DNA of 64,000 bases from UBA1672 sp050633645 (GCA_050633645.1 JBOEGX010000004.1:124001-188000), one strand, 5' to 3'. Shown: positions 26,385-35,765, numbered from the stretch's first letter. The notes: generated by a model not told the origin, from the letters alone. Made by a program: numbers and translations.

Positions 26385-27074
26385 TTAGAATATACGCCCA
26401 GTCACAGATGAAATTTTTTGCTTAAACCCCTTGATTTCGGTTTTAATCTCTTCAAGAACACGCCCATCCTCGCGTACAAAAAACTCATTATAGCCCGAAC
26501 CAATCATCCCCTGCCACGATGATGCATATCGGCACAGCTCTTTCGGGCGCTTTTCAGGTTGAAACCGCAGCTTATACTCAAGACGCGCACCATATTCCCC
26601 ATCACCCGACATATTAATTCCATCAACATCCATCGACAACCGGCTTCTATCCCATTCATAAGCAATCACTGCTTTACGGTCAAAACGGTCCTTTAGCCTG
26701 CATTTATACTCGGTTTTTTCGACTTTTTTCAAACCCAGCGCCTCAGAAACGGACGAGTCACCATCGCCAAGCCCCCCTTGATTGGACACAACACCCTGCG
26801 CCATAAGATTCTGCAACATCGGCGATAAATGAGAATTATCACTCACCGCATCACCATCATACTGGGATACAGCTTGCTTATTTTGTTCAATAATGTTTTG
26901 AGATAAAAAAACCCTATCTGGCGGCGAAGGAGCCAGTGGAGCTGAATGATCAGACGTAATACATCCCGAAATGTTGAAAGTGCTAACGCATAAAAATAAG
27001 GTACTCAAAAACTCCTTCAGTGTATAAGAACATTTCGGGGGGACACGTAAAGTGGTCACCAATATTCTCTTCAT
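26385..27074 (-). CDS. Hypothetical lipoprotein
   Basis: 229 residues. A basic start and hydrophobic segment (LSTLFLCVSTF) lead to ISGC, a plausible lipobox at Cys 38. A Ser/Pro/Gln-rich linker precedes a beta-rich C-terminal domain (KCRLKDRFDRKAVIAYEWDR, YGARLEYKLRFQPEKRPKEL) with two cysteines. No family recognised. The first ATG could be too early, as the signal region is longer than usual. No terminator is evident before the next minus-strand gene. Confidence 0.62.
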   Translation of the reverse strand: MKRILVTTLRVPPKCSYTLKEFLSTLFLCVSTFNISGCITSDHSAPLAPSPPDRVFLSQNIIEQNKQAVSQYDGDAVSDNSHLSPMLQNLMAQGVVSNQGGLGDGDSSVSEALGLKKVEKTEYKCRLKDRFDRKAVIAYEWDRSRLSMDVDGINMSGDGEYGARLEYKLRFQPEKRPKELCRYASSWQGMIGSGYNEFFVREDGRVLEEIKTEIKGFKQKISSVTGRIF

Positions 27075-27195
27075 ACTCTGATTTTAGCACAAACACGTTA
27101 CTGAGCGCGAGTTTTAAAGAATCTTTATGTGCTGCATCGCAGCCAATTTAAACAAATATACAGACATTTCAAAACGATAGAACAATCGAAAAACG

Positions 27196-27561
27196 TCAAG
27201 AATCAAAGAATTTAAACACAACAACCATAATAGGGATCCCGATAATCGCCGTCGCTGCCGCCCATGTATAATATGGATCAAACCAGTTTATATCGAAATC
27301 CAAAAACACGTACATTATCATCGGTATATAAGAAGAAAGCTGCGAAATTGCCAAAAACACACCCGCGCTAATAACAAAAATCCTATTACTCACATCCTGC
27401 CAAAAAAGAGAGGATACATAAACAACGCCAAAGGCAAAAACCCCAATGATAACAGGCTTAATCGTATCCGTCTTATCCGAGATAATAAAGGCCGACGCCC
27501 CAATAATCACGAACAACGCAATGAAATACCATTTAAATGCCTTAAGTAACGCTTCATTCAT
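27196..27561 (-). CDS. Hypothetical four-helix membrane protein
   Basis: 121 residues, almost entirely four membrane helices (WYFIALFVIIGASAFII, PVIIGVFAFGVVYVSSLF, RIFVISAGVFLAISQL, AAATAIIGIPIMVVVFKFF). AAGGGA lies about eight bases before the ATG at 27561, which decides this over the TTG at 27567. No motif identifies a function. Confidence 0.65.
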   Translation of the reverse strand: MNEALLKAFKWYFIALFVIIGASAFIISDKTDTIKPVIIGVFAFGVVYVSSLFWQDVSNRIFVISAGVFLAISQLSSYIPMIMYVFLDFDINWFDPYYTWAAATAIIGIPIMVVVFKFFDS

Positions 27562-27813
27562 AGTCAAATCCCTTATTTTTCAAGCATATTAATGTCAAAC
27601 CCACAAAAAAGCCAGAATATATTAAATGTAAATACAACATCACACAAAAACAACTCCCAACATAAGCCATTGTTCTATAAAGTGATTTCCATGTTCTATC
27701 ATTTTGATTTTTTGAGCGACCCCAACCCTGTTTTTATCCTCCCACACTATCATAGCCCTATACTATCCTTTGTTATTTCACGGATAGGAAAATAGCATAA
27801 AATAGGAATTTAT

Positions 27814-28002
27814 TCAAGATTTGTGGATTCGAGATCGCATCTCATCAGGGGTCAGCATTTCAATTTTGCCATTAGATTTAATCGCAAGCTTCGTGCCGTG
27901 GATCTCCGCATCACGAATAGCAATATCAATCGCCCCCGCCGCAAGATTACGAGATTTAGACTTAACAGTCTTTGTTTCATGTAATAAGTCATTAATGTTC
28001 AT
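27814..28002 (-). CDS. Small partner protein downstream of the zeta-like kinase
   Basis: 62 residues, soluble and basic, with a helix-rich N-terminus (MNINDLLHETKTVKSKSRNL) and a C-terminus LTPDEMRSRIHKS. It overlaps the end of the zeta-like kinase gene by 11 bases, so the two are translationally coupled. Size, coupling and charge are those expected of a toxin-antitoxin partner, but I recognise no antitoxin family; that role is inference from position only. Confidence 0.55.
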   Translation of the reverse strand: MNINDLLHETKTVKSKSRNLAAGAIDIAIRDAEIHGTKLAIKSNGKIEMLTPDEMRSRIHKS

Positions 28003-28582
28003 CTTCAGCCTCTATAATCTTTCTTATAAAATCAGAAAAACGCTTATGATCAAACTGTATATATAGCTTTTCAACGCATTTATCCGCAATTTCTATCGGA
28101 TTACCGTCTGACGTATCATACACCCTGATTTTATCACAAAGATCATAATACATGCCATAATTCTTTAAACTCCGCCAATAACGGCGGCGAATATCCGCGA
28201 CAGGCACATCATGCCCGCCTTGCTTTGCGCGGAGTTTAACCCGTTTAATATTCAAATTTATGTCACGGCAAAAGATATAGTGCATTTCGATTGAATACCC
28301 CGCTGCTTTTGCTACGCGGAGTTTTTTGATTTGCGCCGTCCCCGATAGAGTGGTTTCAATGGCAAAGCTCACGCCCTTTGCGGTGAGTTCATCAATGCGT
28401 TTGGACACAAGCCGCCCCGCCGCCATCGCCTGCCCCGTTGGGTTCATGGGCGATAATCCAAAGGCGATATTATCCGCATTGACGAATTCGTTGATTTTAA
28501 CCTTCGGCAACAACGCCCGCGCCACGGTCGTCTTCCCCGATCCATTCGCCCCTGCGAAGATAATGAGTGTTGGTTTTTTCAT
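27992..28582 (-). CDS. Zeta-toxin-like P-loop kinase
   Basis: 196 residues. Walker A GANGSGKTT at the N-terminus, a VNADNIAFGLSP segment and AIETTLSG are the hallmarks of the zeta toxin family, whose characterised members phosphorylate UDP-GlcNAc and block wall synthesis. No epsilon-type antitoxin lies upstream. Instead a 62-residue gene overlaps downstream. Chromosomal stand-alone members are common and may not be toxins. The gene lies beside a cluster of dispersed repeats (28637-28973). Confidence 0.82.
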   Translation of the reverse strand: MKKPTLIIFAGANGSGKTTVARALLPKVKINEFVNADNIAFGLSPMNPTGQAMAAGRLVSKRIDELTAKGVSFAIETTLSGTAQIKKLRVAKAAGYSIEMHYIFCRDINLNIKRVKLRAKQGGHDVPVADIRRRYWRSLKNYGMYYDLCDKIRVYDTSDGNPIEIADKCVEKLYIQFDHKRFSDFIRKIIEAEDEH

Positions 28583-28636
28583 GATGCGAGATTAATGAAA
28601 TCTCATGGGTTTGTCATCCTTGAATCGCCCCCCTAT

Positions 28637-28706
28637 CGTCATTGCGAGGAAAAGCGACAGCTTTGACGCGGCAATCTATGGATTACTTCGTACACGGGCA
28701 ATGACG
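28637..28706. repeat. Dispersed palindromic repeat, copy 1
   Basis: Arms CGTCATTGC (28637-28645) and GCAATGACG (28698-28706) enclose an inner hairpin around GGCAATCTATGGATTAC. The arm sequence and the inner hairpin are nearly the same as in copy 2 at 28903. Sequences of this kind (CGTCATTGCGAG...) are widespread in intergenic DNA of many bacteria. Confidence 0.8.
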
Positions 28707-28781
28707 ATGAGGCGCAGGAATTTATTCAATGTTTGTGTTATCATTCCTAATATTACGAGAGTAATAGAAAAATATTTTTTG

Positions 28782-28862
28782 GAATCACAAAGACGCAAAG
28801 CCTACCGCGCCCGCGGCAACCCCACCAAAGATCAGCTTCGCGCCTTAGCGACTTCTTGATTC
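28782..28862. repeat. Degenerate palindromic repeat
   Basis: GAATCA at 28782-28787 and TGATTC at 28857-28862 are complementary, with further weaker pairing of CAAAGACGCAAAG and CTTCGCGCCTTAGCG. It resembles the CAAAGACGCAAAG type of dispersed intergenic repeat. Confidence 0.45.
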
Positions 28863-28902
28863 AGGTAGATAGGATTCTTCGTAGCACTCAGAATGACACC
28901 CC

Positions 28903-28973
28903 CGTCATTGCGAGGAAAAGCGACAGCTTTAACGCGGCAATCTATGGATTGCTTCGCTCCACTCGCAATGATG
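28903..28973. repeat. Dispersed palindromic repeat, copy 2
   Basis: Arms CGTCATTGCGAG and CTCGCAATGATG pair over twelve positions and enclose the perfect inner hairpin GCAATC-TATG-GATTGC. It has the same direction and almost the same sequence as copy 1, 266 bases away. The whole 28603-29123 spacer holds these repeats and no convincing gene. Confidence 0.82.
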
Positions 28974-29123
28974 ATAAAGGAAAAAGCTGTGAATAATACT
29001 GCGATGCAGCAGAAATTATATTGTGATAATTACATTTTTACAGCATTATTATTTCAATGTTGTTTGCCTATATAGGGGGCAACTAAAGAAAACCTTGTCA
29101 CTCAAATACGAAAGGAAAGTATA

Positions 29124-29387
29124 ATGACAACACCAAAAGACTTAACATTAGAAGAAATTGCAACCATCAAAGGACGCATCATTAAAGGTGATAAACATCA
29201 GGACATTTCTGCAGATTACCGCTTAAACATTGGTCGCATTTCAGATTTAAAATATGGGAAGATATATCCACAGGTTCATCCCGCAGACTTATCAAAAGAT
29301 AGCGCTAAATTAAAACCTCTAAAATTTAAAAACCCTTCTAACGATCAAAGCTCTTTAGATTTATTCAAGAAAAATAAAGACCAATAA
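29124..29387 (+). CDS. Small protein with a helix-turn-helix-like N-terminus
   Basis: 87 residues. LTLEEIATIKGRIIKGDKHQ then DISADYRLNIGRISDLKYGK has the shape of the short HTH found in resolvase-type and replication-associated DNA-binding proteins (repeat unit, disordered search helix, then recognition helix before a GK). The rest is Lys-rich and polar. AAAGGAAAG precedes the ATG at good spacing. DNA binding is inferred from this pattern only. Confidence 0.6.
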   Translation: MTTPKDLTLEEIATIKGRIIKGDKHQDISADYRLNIGRISDLKYGKIYPQVHPADLSKDSAKLKPLKFKNPSNDQSSLDLFKKNKDQ

Positions 29388-29394
29388 AACACTC

Positions 29395-29427
29395 AGATAA
29401 TAGCATCACATAAATGATGCTGTTATC
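29395..29427. terminator. Hairpin between the small HTH gene and uvrB
   Basis: GATAAtAGCATCA pairs with TGATGCTgTTATC across a six-base loop and overlaps the uvrB stop. There is no T-run on either side, so termination is uncertain. Confidence 0.45.
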
Positions 29428-31483
29428 ACACCCCGATCTCCAAATCCTCAAGCCGCTTAACCTCATCCCGCAATCTTGCGGCTTCCTCAAACTCCAAATT
29501 CTCCGCCGCAATCAACATCCGTTTTTTCAAGCCATCAATATGCTTATGCAGTTTTGCGGGGTTGTCAATGAATTCGGATACGCCGCTATCATGCAGGGTT
29601 CTTACGATATGCTCCTTTTGCTCATACACATGATCGAAGGCGGTGCTGAGGTTCTTTTTCACCGTTTGCGGGGTGATGCCATGCGCCAGATTATGGGCGG
29701 TTTGCTTTTCACGGCGGCGGTTGGTTTCATCGATGGCGTATTGCATGCTGTCCGTGATTTTATCGGCATAGAGAATGGCTTTGCCCTCCAGATTCCGCGC
29801 GGCGCGTCCAATGGTCTGTACCAATGAGGTTTTAGAGCGCAAGAACCCCTCCTTATCCGCGTCCAGTATCATCACGCGCATACATTCGGGAATGTCCAAT
29901 CCTTCACGAAGCAGGTTAATCCCGACCAGAACATCAAACGCGCCACGGCGGAGGTCTTGCAGGATTTCGATGCGCTCCAGTGTGTCCACATCCGAATGCA
30001 GGTAACGCACGGCGATATTATTATCATTGAGGTATTCGGTCAGGTCTTCCGCCATTTTCTTGGTCAAGGTGGTGACAAGCAAGCGCCCGCCTTTCGCGAT
30101 AACCTCCCGCGCTTCATGCATCAGATCATCGACCTGCGTCGCCGTCGGGCGGATTTCAATTTCGGGGTCAATCAAGCCAGTGGGGCGCACGACTTGTTCC
30201 GCCGTAATCCCGCCCGATTGTCCAAGCTCCCACTCCGTCGGGGTGGCGGACACAAACACCGTTTGCCCGCGTAATTCATTCCATTCATCGAACTGCAACG
30301 GCCTGTTATCCGTGGCGGCAGGCAGGCGGAAACCATGCTCCACAAGCACAGATTTACGCGCCTTATCGCCATTATACATCGCGCGCAGCTGCGGGATCAT
30401 CACATGGCTTTCATCCAAGAACATGATGGCATCATCAGGCAGATATTCGATTAAAGTGGGCGGAGCCGCACCCGCAGGCCGCCCCGTGAGATAGCGGGAG
30501 TAATTCTCAATGCCCTTACAACTGCCCGTCGCGGCGAGCATTTCCAGATCAAACTTCGTGCGCTGCTCCAGACGCTGCGCCTCTAGCAACTTCCCTTCGG
30601 CATTGTAATATTCGAGGCGGCTTTTCAAATCTTCTTTAATGCGCGTAATGGCTTGCTGTATCGTTGGCCCCGGCGTGATGTAGTGCGAGTTCGCAAAGAT
30701 ACGCACGCCTTCAAGCTCCTCAAACTTCGCACCCGTCAGCGGGTCAAACTCGGTAATTTTCTCAAGCTCATCCCCGAACAGGGAAAACCGCCATGCGCGA
30801 TCCTCAAAGTGGGCGGGAAATATCTCAATCGTATCGCCGCGCACGCGGAACGTCCCACGCTCAAACGCAATATCATTGCGGGTATATTGAAGCTCGATAA
30901 ACTTCGCGATAATGGCATCACGCTCAATGATTTGCCCCTTGCTCATCGGGAAGGCCATCGCCATATAATCTTCTTTCGAACCGATACCATAGATGCAGGA
31001 GACCGAAGCCACGATGATGCAATCTTTACGCTCGAACAAGGCGCGGGTAGCGGCGTGGCGCATACGGTCAATCTGCTCATTAATGGAGCTGTCTTTTTCG
31101 ATAAAGGTATCAGTGCGCGCGACATAAGCTTCGGGTTGGTAATAATCGTAATAGGAGACGAAATATTCCACCGCATTATCGGGGAAGAAGGATTTGAACT
31201 CACTATATAGCTGCGCGGCAAGAGTTTTATTCGGCGCAAGAATAAGCGCAGGGCGTTGAAGCTCTTGAATTGTTTGGGCAATGGTAAAGGTCTTCCCCGT
31301 CCCCGTCGCCCCCAATAATGTAAGGTCGGTCAGACCATCGCGCAGCCCCTCACATAGTTTTTGTATGGCGAGTGGCTGATCTCCCGCAGGCGTGAACTCC
31401 GTCTCCACGCGAAAGGCTTGCGAGCGGTCAAACGCGGCAGGAATCATAAGAGGGCGGTCATTATTCGGGATCATTGCTTTCAT
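29426..31483 (-). CDS. uvrB: Excinuclease ABC subunit B
   Basis: About 685 residues. Damage-verifying helicase-like subunit that takes over the lesion from UvrA and recruits UvrC. Walker A GATGTGKTF, the beta-hairpin region (YYDYYQPEAYVARTDTFIEK), DESH box (FLDESHVMIPQ), motif VI region (QTIGRAARN) and the C-terminal UVR helix pair (LKKRMLIAAENLEFEEAARL) are all present. ATG 31483 gives MKAMIPNNDRP; the frame is open further upstream to 31540 but overlaps the SemiSWEET leader without a ribosome site. GC looks higher here than in the accessory genes. Confidence 0.97.
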   Translation of the reverse strand: MKAMIPNNDRPLMIPAAFDRSQAFRVETEFTPAGDQPLAIQKLCEGLRDGLTDLTLLGATGTGKTFTIAQTIQELQRPALILAPNKTLAAQLYSEFKSFFPDNAVEYFVSYYDYYQPEAYVARTDTFIEKDSSINEQIDRMRHAATRALFERKDCIIVASVSCIYGIGSKEDYMAMAFPMSKGQIIERDAIIAKFIELQYTRNDIAFERGTFRVRGDTIEIFPAHFEDRAWRFSLFGDELEKITEFDPLTGAKFEELEGVRIFANSHYITPGPTIQQAITRIKEDLKSRLEYYNAEGKLLEAQRLEQRTKFDLEMLAATGSCKGIENYSRYLTGRPAGAAPPTLIEYLPDDAIMFLDESHVMIPQLRAMYNGDKARKSVLVEHGFRLPAATDNRPLQFDEWNELRGQTVFVSATPTEWELGQSGGITAEQVVRPTGLIDPEIEIRPTATQVDDLMHEAREVIAKGGRLLVTTLTKKMAEDLTEYLNDNNIAVRYLHSDVDTLERIEILQDLRRGAFDVLVGINLLREGLDIPECMRVMILDADKEGFLRSKTSLVQTIGRAARNLEGKAILYADKITDSMQYAIDETNRRREKQTAHNLAHGITPQTVKKNLSTAFDHVYEQKEHIVRTLHDSGVSEFIDNPAKLHKHIDGLKKRMLIAAENLEFEEAARLRDEVKRLEDLEIGV

Positions 31484-31569
31484 AAAGCTGTTATACGATG
31501 TTCGCATCCCAAATAAAAGTCTATGAGTACATTTCACCATCTGCTATTCCTAAATCAAGGAGCGCGCAT

Positions 31570-31863
31570 ATGACATTTATCGGTTTTTTATATTCACTCG
31601 TCGGGATCATCGCATTATTCGGATACCTGCCACAAATCATCACCCTTACAAAGGCAAAAACGCCATGCCTTGATGTTAATATTCAAACATGGTGTATATG
31701 GCTGACCTCATGGGTCATAAGCCTGATTTACGGCATTATAGAATTACACGATTTAAAATTCTCTGCGGTTGCCCTTATTAACGTCGCGGGGCATTGCGGG
31801 ATATTATTCACAACCATCTATAAGCGAAAAAAATATAGCAAAGAAGAAACAATACTGGCTTAA
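31570..31863 (+). CDS. SemiSWEET-type PQ-loop membrane protein
   Basis: 97 residues with three membrane helices, the size of a bacterial SemiSWEET sugar transporter, which works as a dimer. The PQ motif lies in ALFGYLPQIITL after the first helix, and a WCIWLTSWVISLIYGI helix and IINVAGHCGILF-like third helix follow. AAGGAG at 31557-31562 is seven bases before the ATG at 31570 and rules out the longer start at 31498. Substrate not known. Confidence 0.8.
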   Translation: MTFIGFLYSLVGIIALFGYLPQIITLTKAKTPCLDVNIQTWCIWLTSWVISLIYGIIELHDLKFSAVALINVAGHCGILFTTIYKRKKYSKEETILA

Positions 31864-31878
31864 GTCAAAATATATACC

Positions 31879-33486
31879 TTATTCGAACAACTTATCCCGA
31901 AACGCCATAACAATATCAACTTGCTTTTTCTTATACATATCAACCAAGCGTTTATTTCTACGCACGGATTCAGGAAGATTTTGATCTTCTATAATTATAT
32001 TGGCCACATCCGAAACCACCGATAACAACTCGCGTTTTTCCTCAACCGCATTATTTTTAACAAGATTTGCCAGATACATTAAATATTCACTCGACAACCC
32101 CGTAGTTTCATACGTTTCGGATAAATATCGGTATTTATGAGAGCCATTTAGTATTTTATGCCCAGCGGGTAATTGCATAAGAAGTGCCGCACGATGACGA
32201 TTAAATACCATCGGCCATAAACGCGTTTTAAGATGTTGCGCTCCATATGGCATAGGATAATAGTAATGGTTAAGCTGATAAAAATCATCATCCCTCAGTT
32301 TTTCGATATAATGTAAAATACGGGCGTCAATAAACCATCCCCGTGAATCAGGATCAACATCTTGAACATCCGCCCAATGGAATAACATGCGTTCAACAAC
32401 TTGATTATAATTCATAATATCCGACAATAATTCATCCGCAGGCATAACCAAAAGCGCGGAAAGATCCTGCCTTACAACTTTATCTTCATATATTTTAACG
32501 TGCAAATCTGGTGTATCCCCATACCCACGCAAATTAGGCAACGCTTCATAAGATTGTAAAACATCCAAAATATCTCGATCACGTATATTTTTTGAGATAA
32601 GATGGCCATACAATGTGGCACGGTTATTTGCCAACTGCTCACCGAACAGCTTAAAGAACAATGGCAAAACCTTGTTGTCTTCTTTCGTGACAAGCCGAAC
32701 ATAAGACACGAGAACAGCCTCCCGAGTAAGCGCTGATTTTTTCGGAGTGCTTTGTATTGAATCAACATGATCACCGCTATAATCATAAACAGTTGAAAAC
32801 CTGATCTCCTTTAGAAAATCTTCGGCATAGAGATATTCACCATCTTCTTGTTTGTGATTATCGTTATCATCCCACCACAACATCATCCATCTAAAATCCG
32901 GATCGCGCATATCAAAGACGCCATCCTTATTTTTATCCAACTCCTGAAAAACACTCCATTGAGTGCGGTTTGAAGGACGCAAAAGCTCATACGCATCATC
33001 AACACGTCCATTTTTATTCTTATCATAAAACAACACCGCGCCATTTTTATTGACCCATGTAACGCCATCCCCATCACCATCACCGTCACTATCAAAATAA
33101 GATTTAATATCTTGCACATGCCGTATCATGCCTTCAGGTTTTTGAGAGGGTGATAGCAATAAGAAAAAACCACCAAAGATTTCAGGGGATTGATAGCGCG
33201 GAACATCCTTGGATAAATTATAAGAAAGCTTAAATGCTTGGAGCATAATAACTGTGCGAACAGCCTTAAACGGGAATTCGGCAACGAAAAGAAATTGATC
33301 ACCAAAATAGCTGGCATCACTCTGTCCTATTTTTTGAACAGGCCAATCCGTCTTTAAAATCCAGTCACTCTTTTTATAATCAGGCGCAAACATATAAAAT
33401 GAAAAGGAAATCACGGCAGCAACGCATACAAACCAAAACGTTCTAGTACCGTCATTTCTTTGATGTCTTTTCGGCGTCGCATTCAT
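31879..33486 (-). CDS. Membrane-anchored protein with an FrpC/RTX-type calcium module
   Basis: 535 residues. One N-terminal helix (FWFVCVAAVISFSFYMF) anchors a large extracytoplasmic part. Residues about 130-235 carry a series of EF-hand-like Asp loops (DSDGDGDGDG, DKNKNGRVDD, DKNKDGVFDMRDPDF, DDNDNHKQEDGE) in the order of the calcium module that precedes self-cleavage in FrpC-like RTX proteins; that family has a catalytic Asp-Pro and here RDPDF is present. No RTX nonapeptides and no type I secretion genes are near. The last 300 residues are unrecognised. Calcium binding is strongly suggested; autoproteolysis is only possible. Confidence 0.68.
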   Translation of the reverse strand: MNATPKRHQRNDGTRTFWFVCVAAVISFSFYMFAPDYKKSDWILKTDWPVQKIGQSDASYFGDQFLFVAEFPFKAVRTVIMLQAFKLSYNLSKDVPRYQSPEIFGGFFLLLSPSQKPEGMIRHVQDIKSYFDSDGDGDGDGVTWVNKNGAVLFYDKNKNGRVDDAYELLRPSNRTQWSVFQELDKNKDGVFDMRDPDFRWMMLWWDDNDNHKQEDGEYLYAEDFLKEIRFSTVYDYSGDHVDSIQSTPKKSALTREAVLVSYVRLVTKEDNKVLPLFFKLFGEQLANNRATLYGHLISKNIRDRDILDVLQSYEALPNLRGYGDTPDLHVKIYEDKVVRQDLSALLVMPADELLSDIMNYNQVVERMLFHWADVQDVDPDSRGWFIDARILHYIEKLRDDDFYQLNHYYYPMPYGAQHLKTRLWPMVFNRHRAALLMQLPAGHKILNGSHKYRYLSETYETTGLSSEYLMYLANLVKNNAVEEKRELLSVVSDVANIIIEDQNLPESVRRNKRLVDMYKKKQVDIVMAFRDKLFE

Positions 33487-33502
33487 TTTTATATCCTTTA
33501 AT

Positions 33503-35005
33503 TTATTTCGGCTTCAATGTCGGGAAGCAGATAACATCGCGGATATTGGATGAATTGGTCAGCAGCATCGTCAAGCGGTCAAGCCCAATTCCCCAACCAC
33601 CACATGGCGGCAAGCCATATTCAAGCGCTGTCACAAAATCCTCATCCAGCATTTGCGCCTCATCATCGCCCGCCTCACGCGCGGCAACTTGCCCTTCAAA
33701 CCGCTCACGTTGAACCTTTGGGTCGTTTAACTCTGTAAACGCATTAGCGATTTCCCAACCGTTACAGAATGTTTCGAAACGCTCCACAAGGCGCGGATTT
33801 TCGCGGTGAGTTTTCGCCAAAGGTGAAATATCCATCGGATGATCTGTAACGTGGGTCGGGTTTATAAGCGTATGCTCACACCGTTCATCGAACATGGCCT
33901 CAACCACCTGCCCCCAATTTGATTTTGCATCAACATGAACGCCAACACCTTTCGCTGCTGCCTGCGCCTGCGCCGCCGTGTCAAAGGAAAGGAAATCAAC
34001 ACCTGTTTGCTCCTTCACCAAATCAACCATAGAAACGCGTTTCCATGGGCGTGTAAAGTCAATCTCATGCGTCTTCTCGCCCTCTCCGAATTGCACTTTC
34101 AACGAGCCATGCAACGCCTCAACCACATGACAAACAAGCTCTTCGATAAGATCCATAATATCAAAATAATCTTTATAAGCGTGATACGCCTCAATCGAAG
34201 TAAATTCAGGGTTATGCTTTATGGATATCCCTTCATTACGGAAGCAACGGTTAATTTCAAATACAGCGTCCGCAAGGCCGCCAACAATCAAGCGCTTCAA
34301 ATGAAGCTCCGGCGCAACACGCAGGTAAAAATCTGTATCCAACGCATTATGATGGGTCTCAAACGGCTTCGCCGATGCACCGCCAAGAATACCGTGAAGC
34401 ATTGGAGTTTCAACCTCCAAAGCACCCATATCTTCCATGAAACGGCGGATCATAGAAATAATCTTACTACGCGCACGTAATGTATCACGACTGTCTTCGT
34501 TCATAATAAGGTCAAGATAACGCTGGCGATAGCGCTGCTCTATGTCCGACAAGCCGTGATATTTTTCAGGTAAAGGAAGCAGAGATTTCGTCACCATCGT
34601 CAATTCCAACGCAGAAATAGACAGCTCTCCACGAGGTGTACGACGAATTTTCCCCTTCACACCAATAATATCACCAATATCAAACAGCTTAAGTTTTTCA
34701 AGCTCTGCCGCAGGGCTGCGATCCTTATGACAAAAAATCTGAATACGCCCGCTTGTATCGCGCAAATCAATGAACATCCCATTATTACGCATTGCATGAA
34801 TACGCCCCGCAACCACAACCTCGTCATCGGTTTCGCCGCCGTCTTCAAGATCAGCATACTTCGCCTGCAAATCCCCTGCCATATTCTCACGCCCGAAAAC
34901 ATGCGGGTATGCAGGCAAACCAAGATCACCCAAAGCCTTAAGCTTATTCTCTTTTGATTCACGAGAGGTAGGGGCTTCGATTTTCTTTTGCTTTGGCTGG
35001 TTCAT
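33503..35005 (-). CDS. lysS: Lysyl-tRNA synthetase, class II
   Basis: 500 residues. It charges tRNA-Lys. N-terminal OB-fold anticodon domain (GRIHAMRNNGMFIDLRDTSG), then class II catalytic core with motif 2 (FRNEGISIKHNPEFTSIE) and motif 3 (GWGIGLDRLTMLLTNS). Normal length. It is separated from the calcium-module gene by 16 bases on the same strand, so read-through is possible. Confidence 0.96.
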   Translation of the reverse strand: MNQPKQKKIEAPTSRESKENKLKALGDLGLPAYPHVFGRENMAGDLQAKYADLEDGGETDDEVVVAGRIHAMRNNGMFIDLRDTSGRIQIFCHKDRSPAAELEKLKLFDIGDIIGVKGKIRRTPRGELSISALELTMVTKSLLPLPEKYHGLSDIEQRYRQRYLDLIMNEDSRDTLRARSKIISMIRRFMEDMGALEVETPMLHGILGGASAKPFETHHNALDTDFYLRVAPELHLKRLIVGGLADAVFEINRCFRNEGISIKHNPEFTSIEAYHAYKDYFDIMDLIEELVCHVVEALHGSLKVQFGEGEKTHEIDFTRPWKRVSMVDLVKEQTGVDFLSFDTAAQAQAAAKGVGVHVDAKSNWGQVVEAMFDERCEHTLINPTHVTDHPMDISPLAKTHRENPRLVERFETFCNGWEIANAFTELNDPKVQRERFEGQVAAREAGDDEAQMLDEDFVTALEYGLPPCGGWGIGLDRLTMLLTNSSNIRDVICFPTLKPK

Positions 35006-35255
35006 GTCTTTTTTCTTTATTTAATGAATGGGTTGTATAAATTTACTGTTGCTTTAACTACCCTTCTTAGGGCGAAAAATCAATGCTCAAACGCAATACA
35101 ATGCAATTTTCATAAAAATTAGATAAAATTTTAAGTAATTTTTAAATAAGTAGGTGCTAAACTAAAATCATGGTGGGCAAAACGCTTGAGAATGTGGGGG
35201 CACATTTCTATTTAAGGCATTGCCAATAACAATAATAAAAAGAGTAAGAGTAACT

Positions 35256-35765
35256 ATGCTGAATATAGAAAACGCACGTCCGAAAACGCAGCAAATCCTG
35301 CAACACTTGGAAACTTTCGAAGGGTACTGTCTTGGAAAAGAAGATTACATCCCTGCACGTTACAGAGAAATCAACGAAGAACTCAGCATTACCACTGTCC
35401 TATTCCTTGGAAAACGTAAATATTATAAAGACACCAAGGGCAAAAGAATTATTTGGAAAGGTTTAGACGATAAAGATTACGATCTTGGCTATACTCATAA
35501 TGCAAAGGTCATGCGCGACTACCCTGGCTTTCATAGAAAAACGATAAAGGCCTTAGGCGAGAATCAAATAAAAGAATGTAAGATCATTCCTATCTCGGAT
35601 CAGAACAAAAGCATCGCTATGGTAACGTTACATGACGATACAGTAGGGCTAGGACATGATTACAGAATTGCTTTACGCAACGCGATTTTAAAGCAGCATT
35701 TAAAAAAGCAATTCAACATGGCGAGCCTATCCGATATTTGGAATAAAATTTGGGCTCATGCCTAA
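35256..35765 (+). CDS. Hypothetical soluble protein
   Basis: 169 residues from ATG 35256, which has an AAGAGTAAGAG purine stretch upstream; the longer frame from 35220 lacks one. The protein is basic, with a KYYKDTKGKRIIWKGLDDKD stretch and a C-terminal IALRNAILKQHLKKQF helix. No signal peptide, membrane segment or family recognised. The 250-base gap before it separates it from divergent lysS. Confidence 0.6.
   Translation: MLNIENARPKTQQILQHLETFEGYCLGKEDYIPARYREINEELSITTVLFLGKRKYYKDTKGKRIIWKGLDDKDYDLGYTHNAKVMRDYPGFHRKTIKALGENQIKECKIIPISDQNKSIAMVTLHDDTVGLGHDYRIALRNAILKQHLKKQFNMASLSDIWNKIWAHA

Noticed and set aside
28605..29075. Two plus-strand frames of 60 to 84 codons
   Set aside because: They consist of the palindromic repeats and their flanks, which are noncoding elements.
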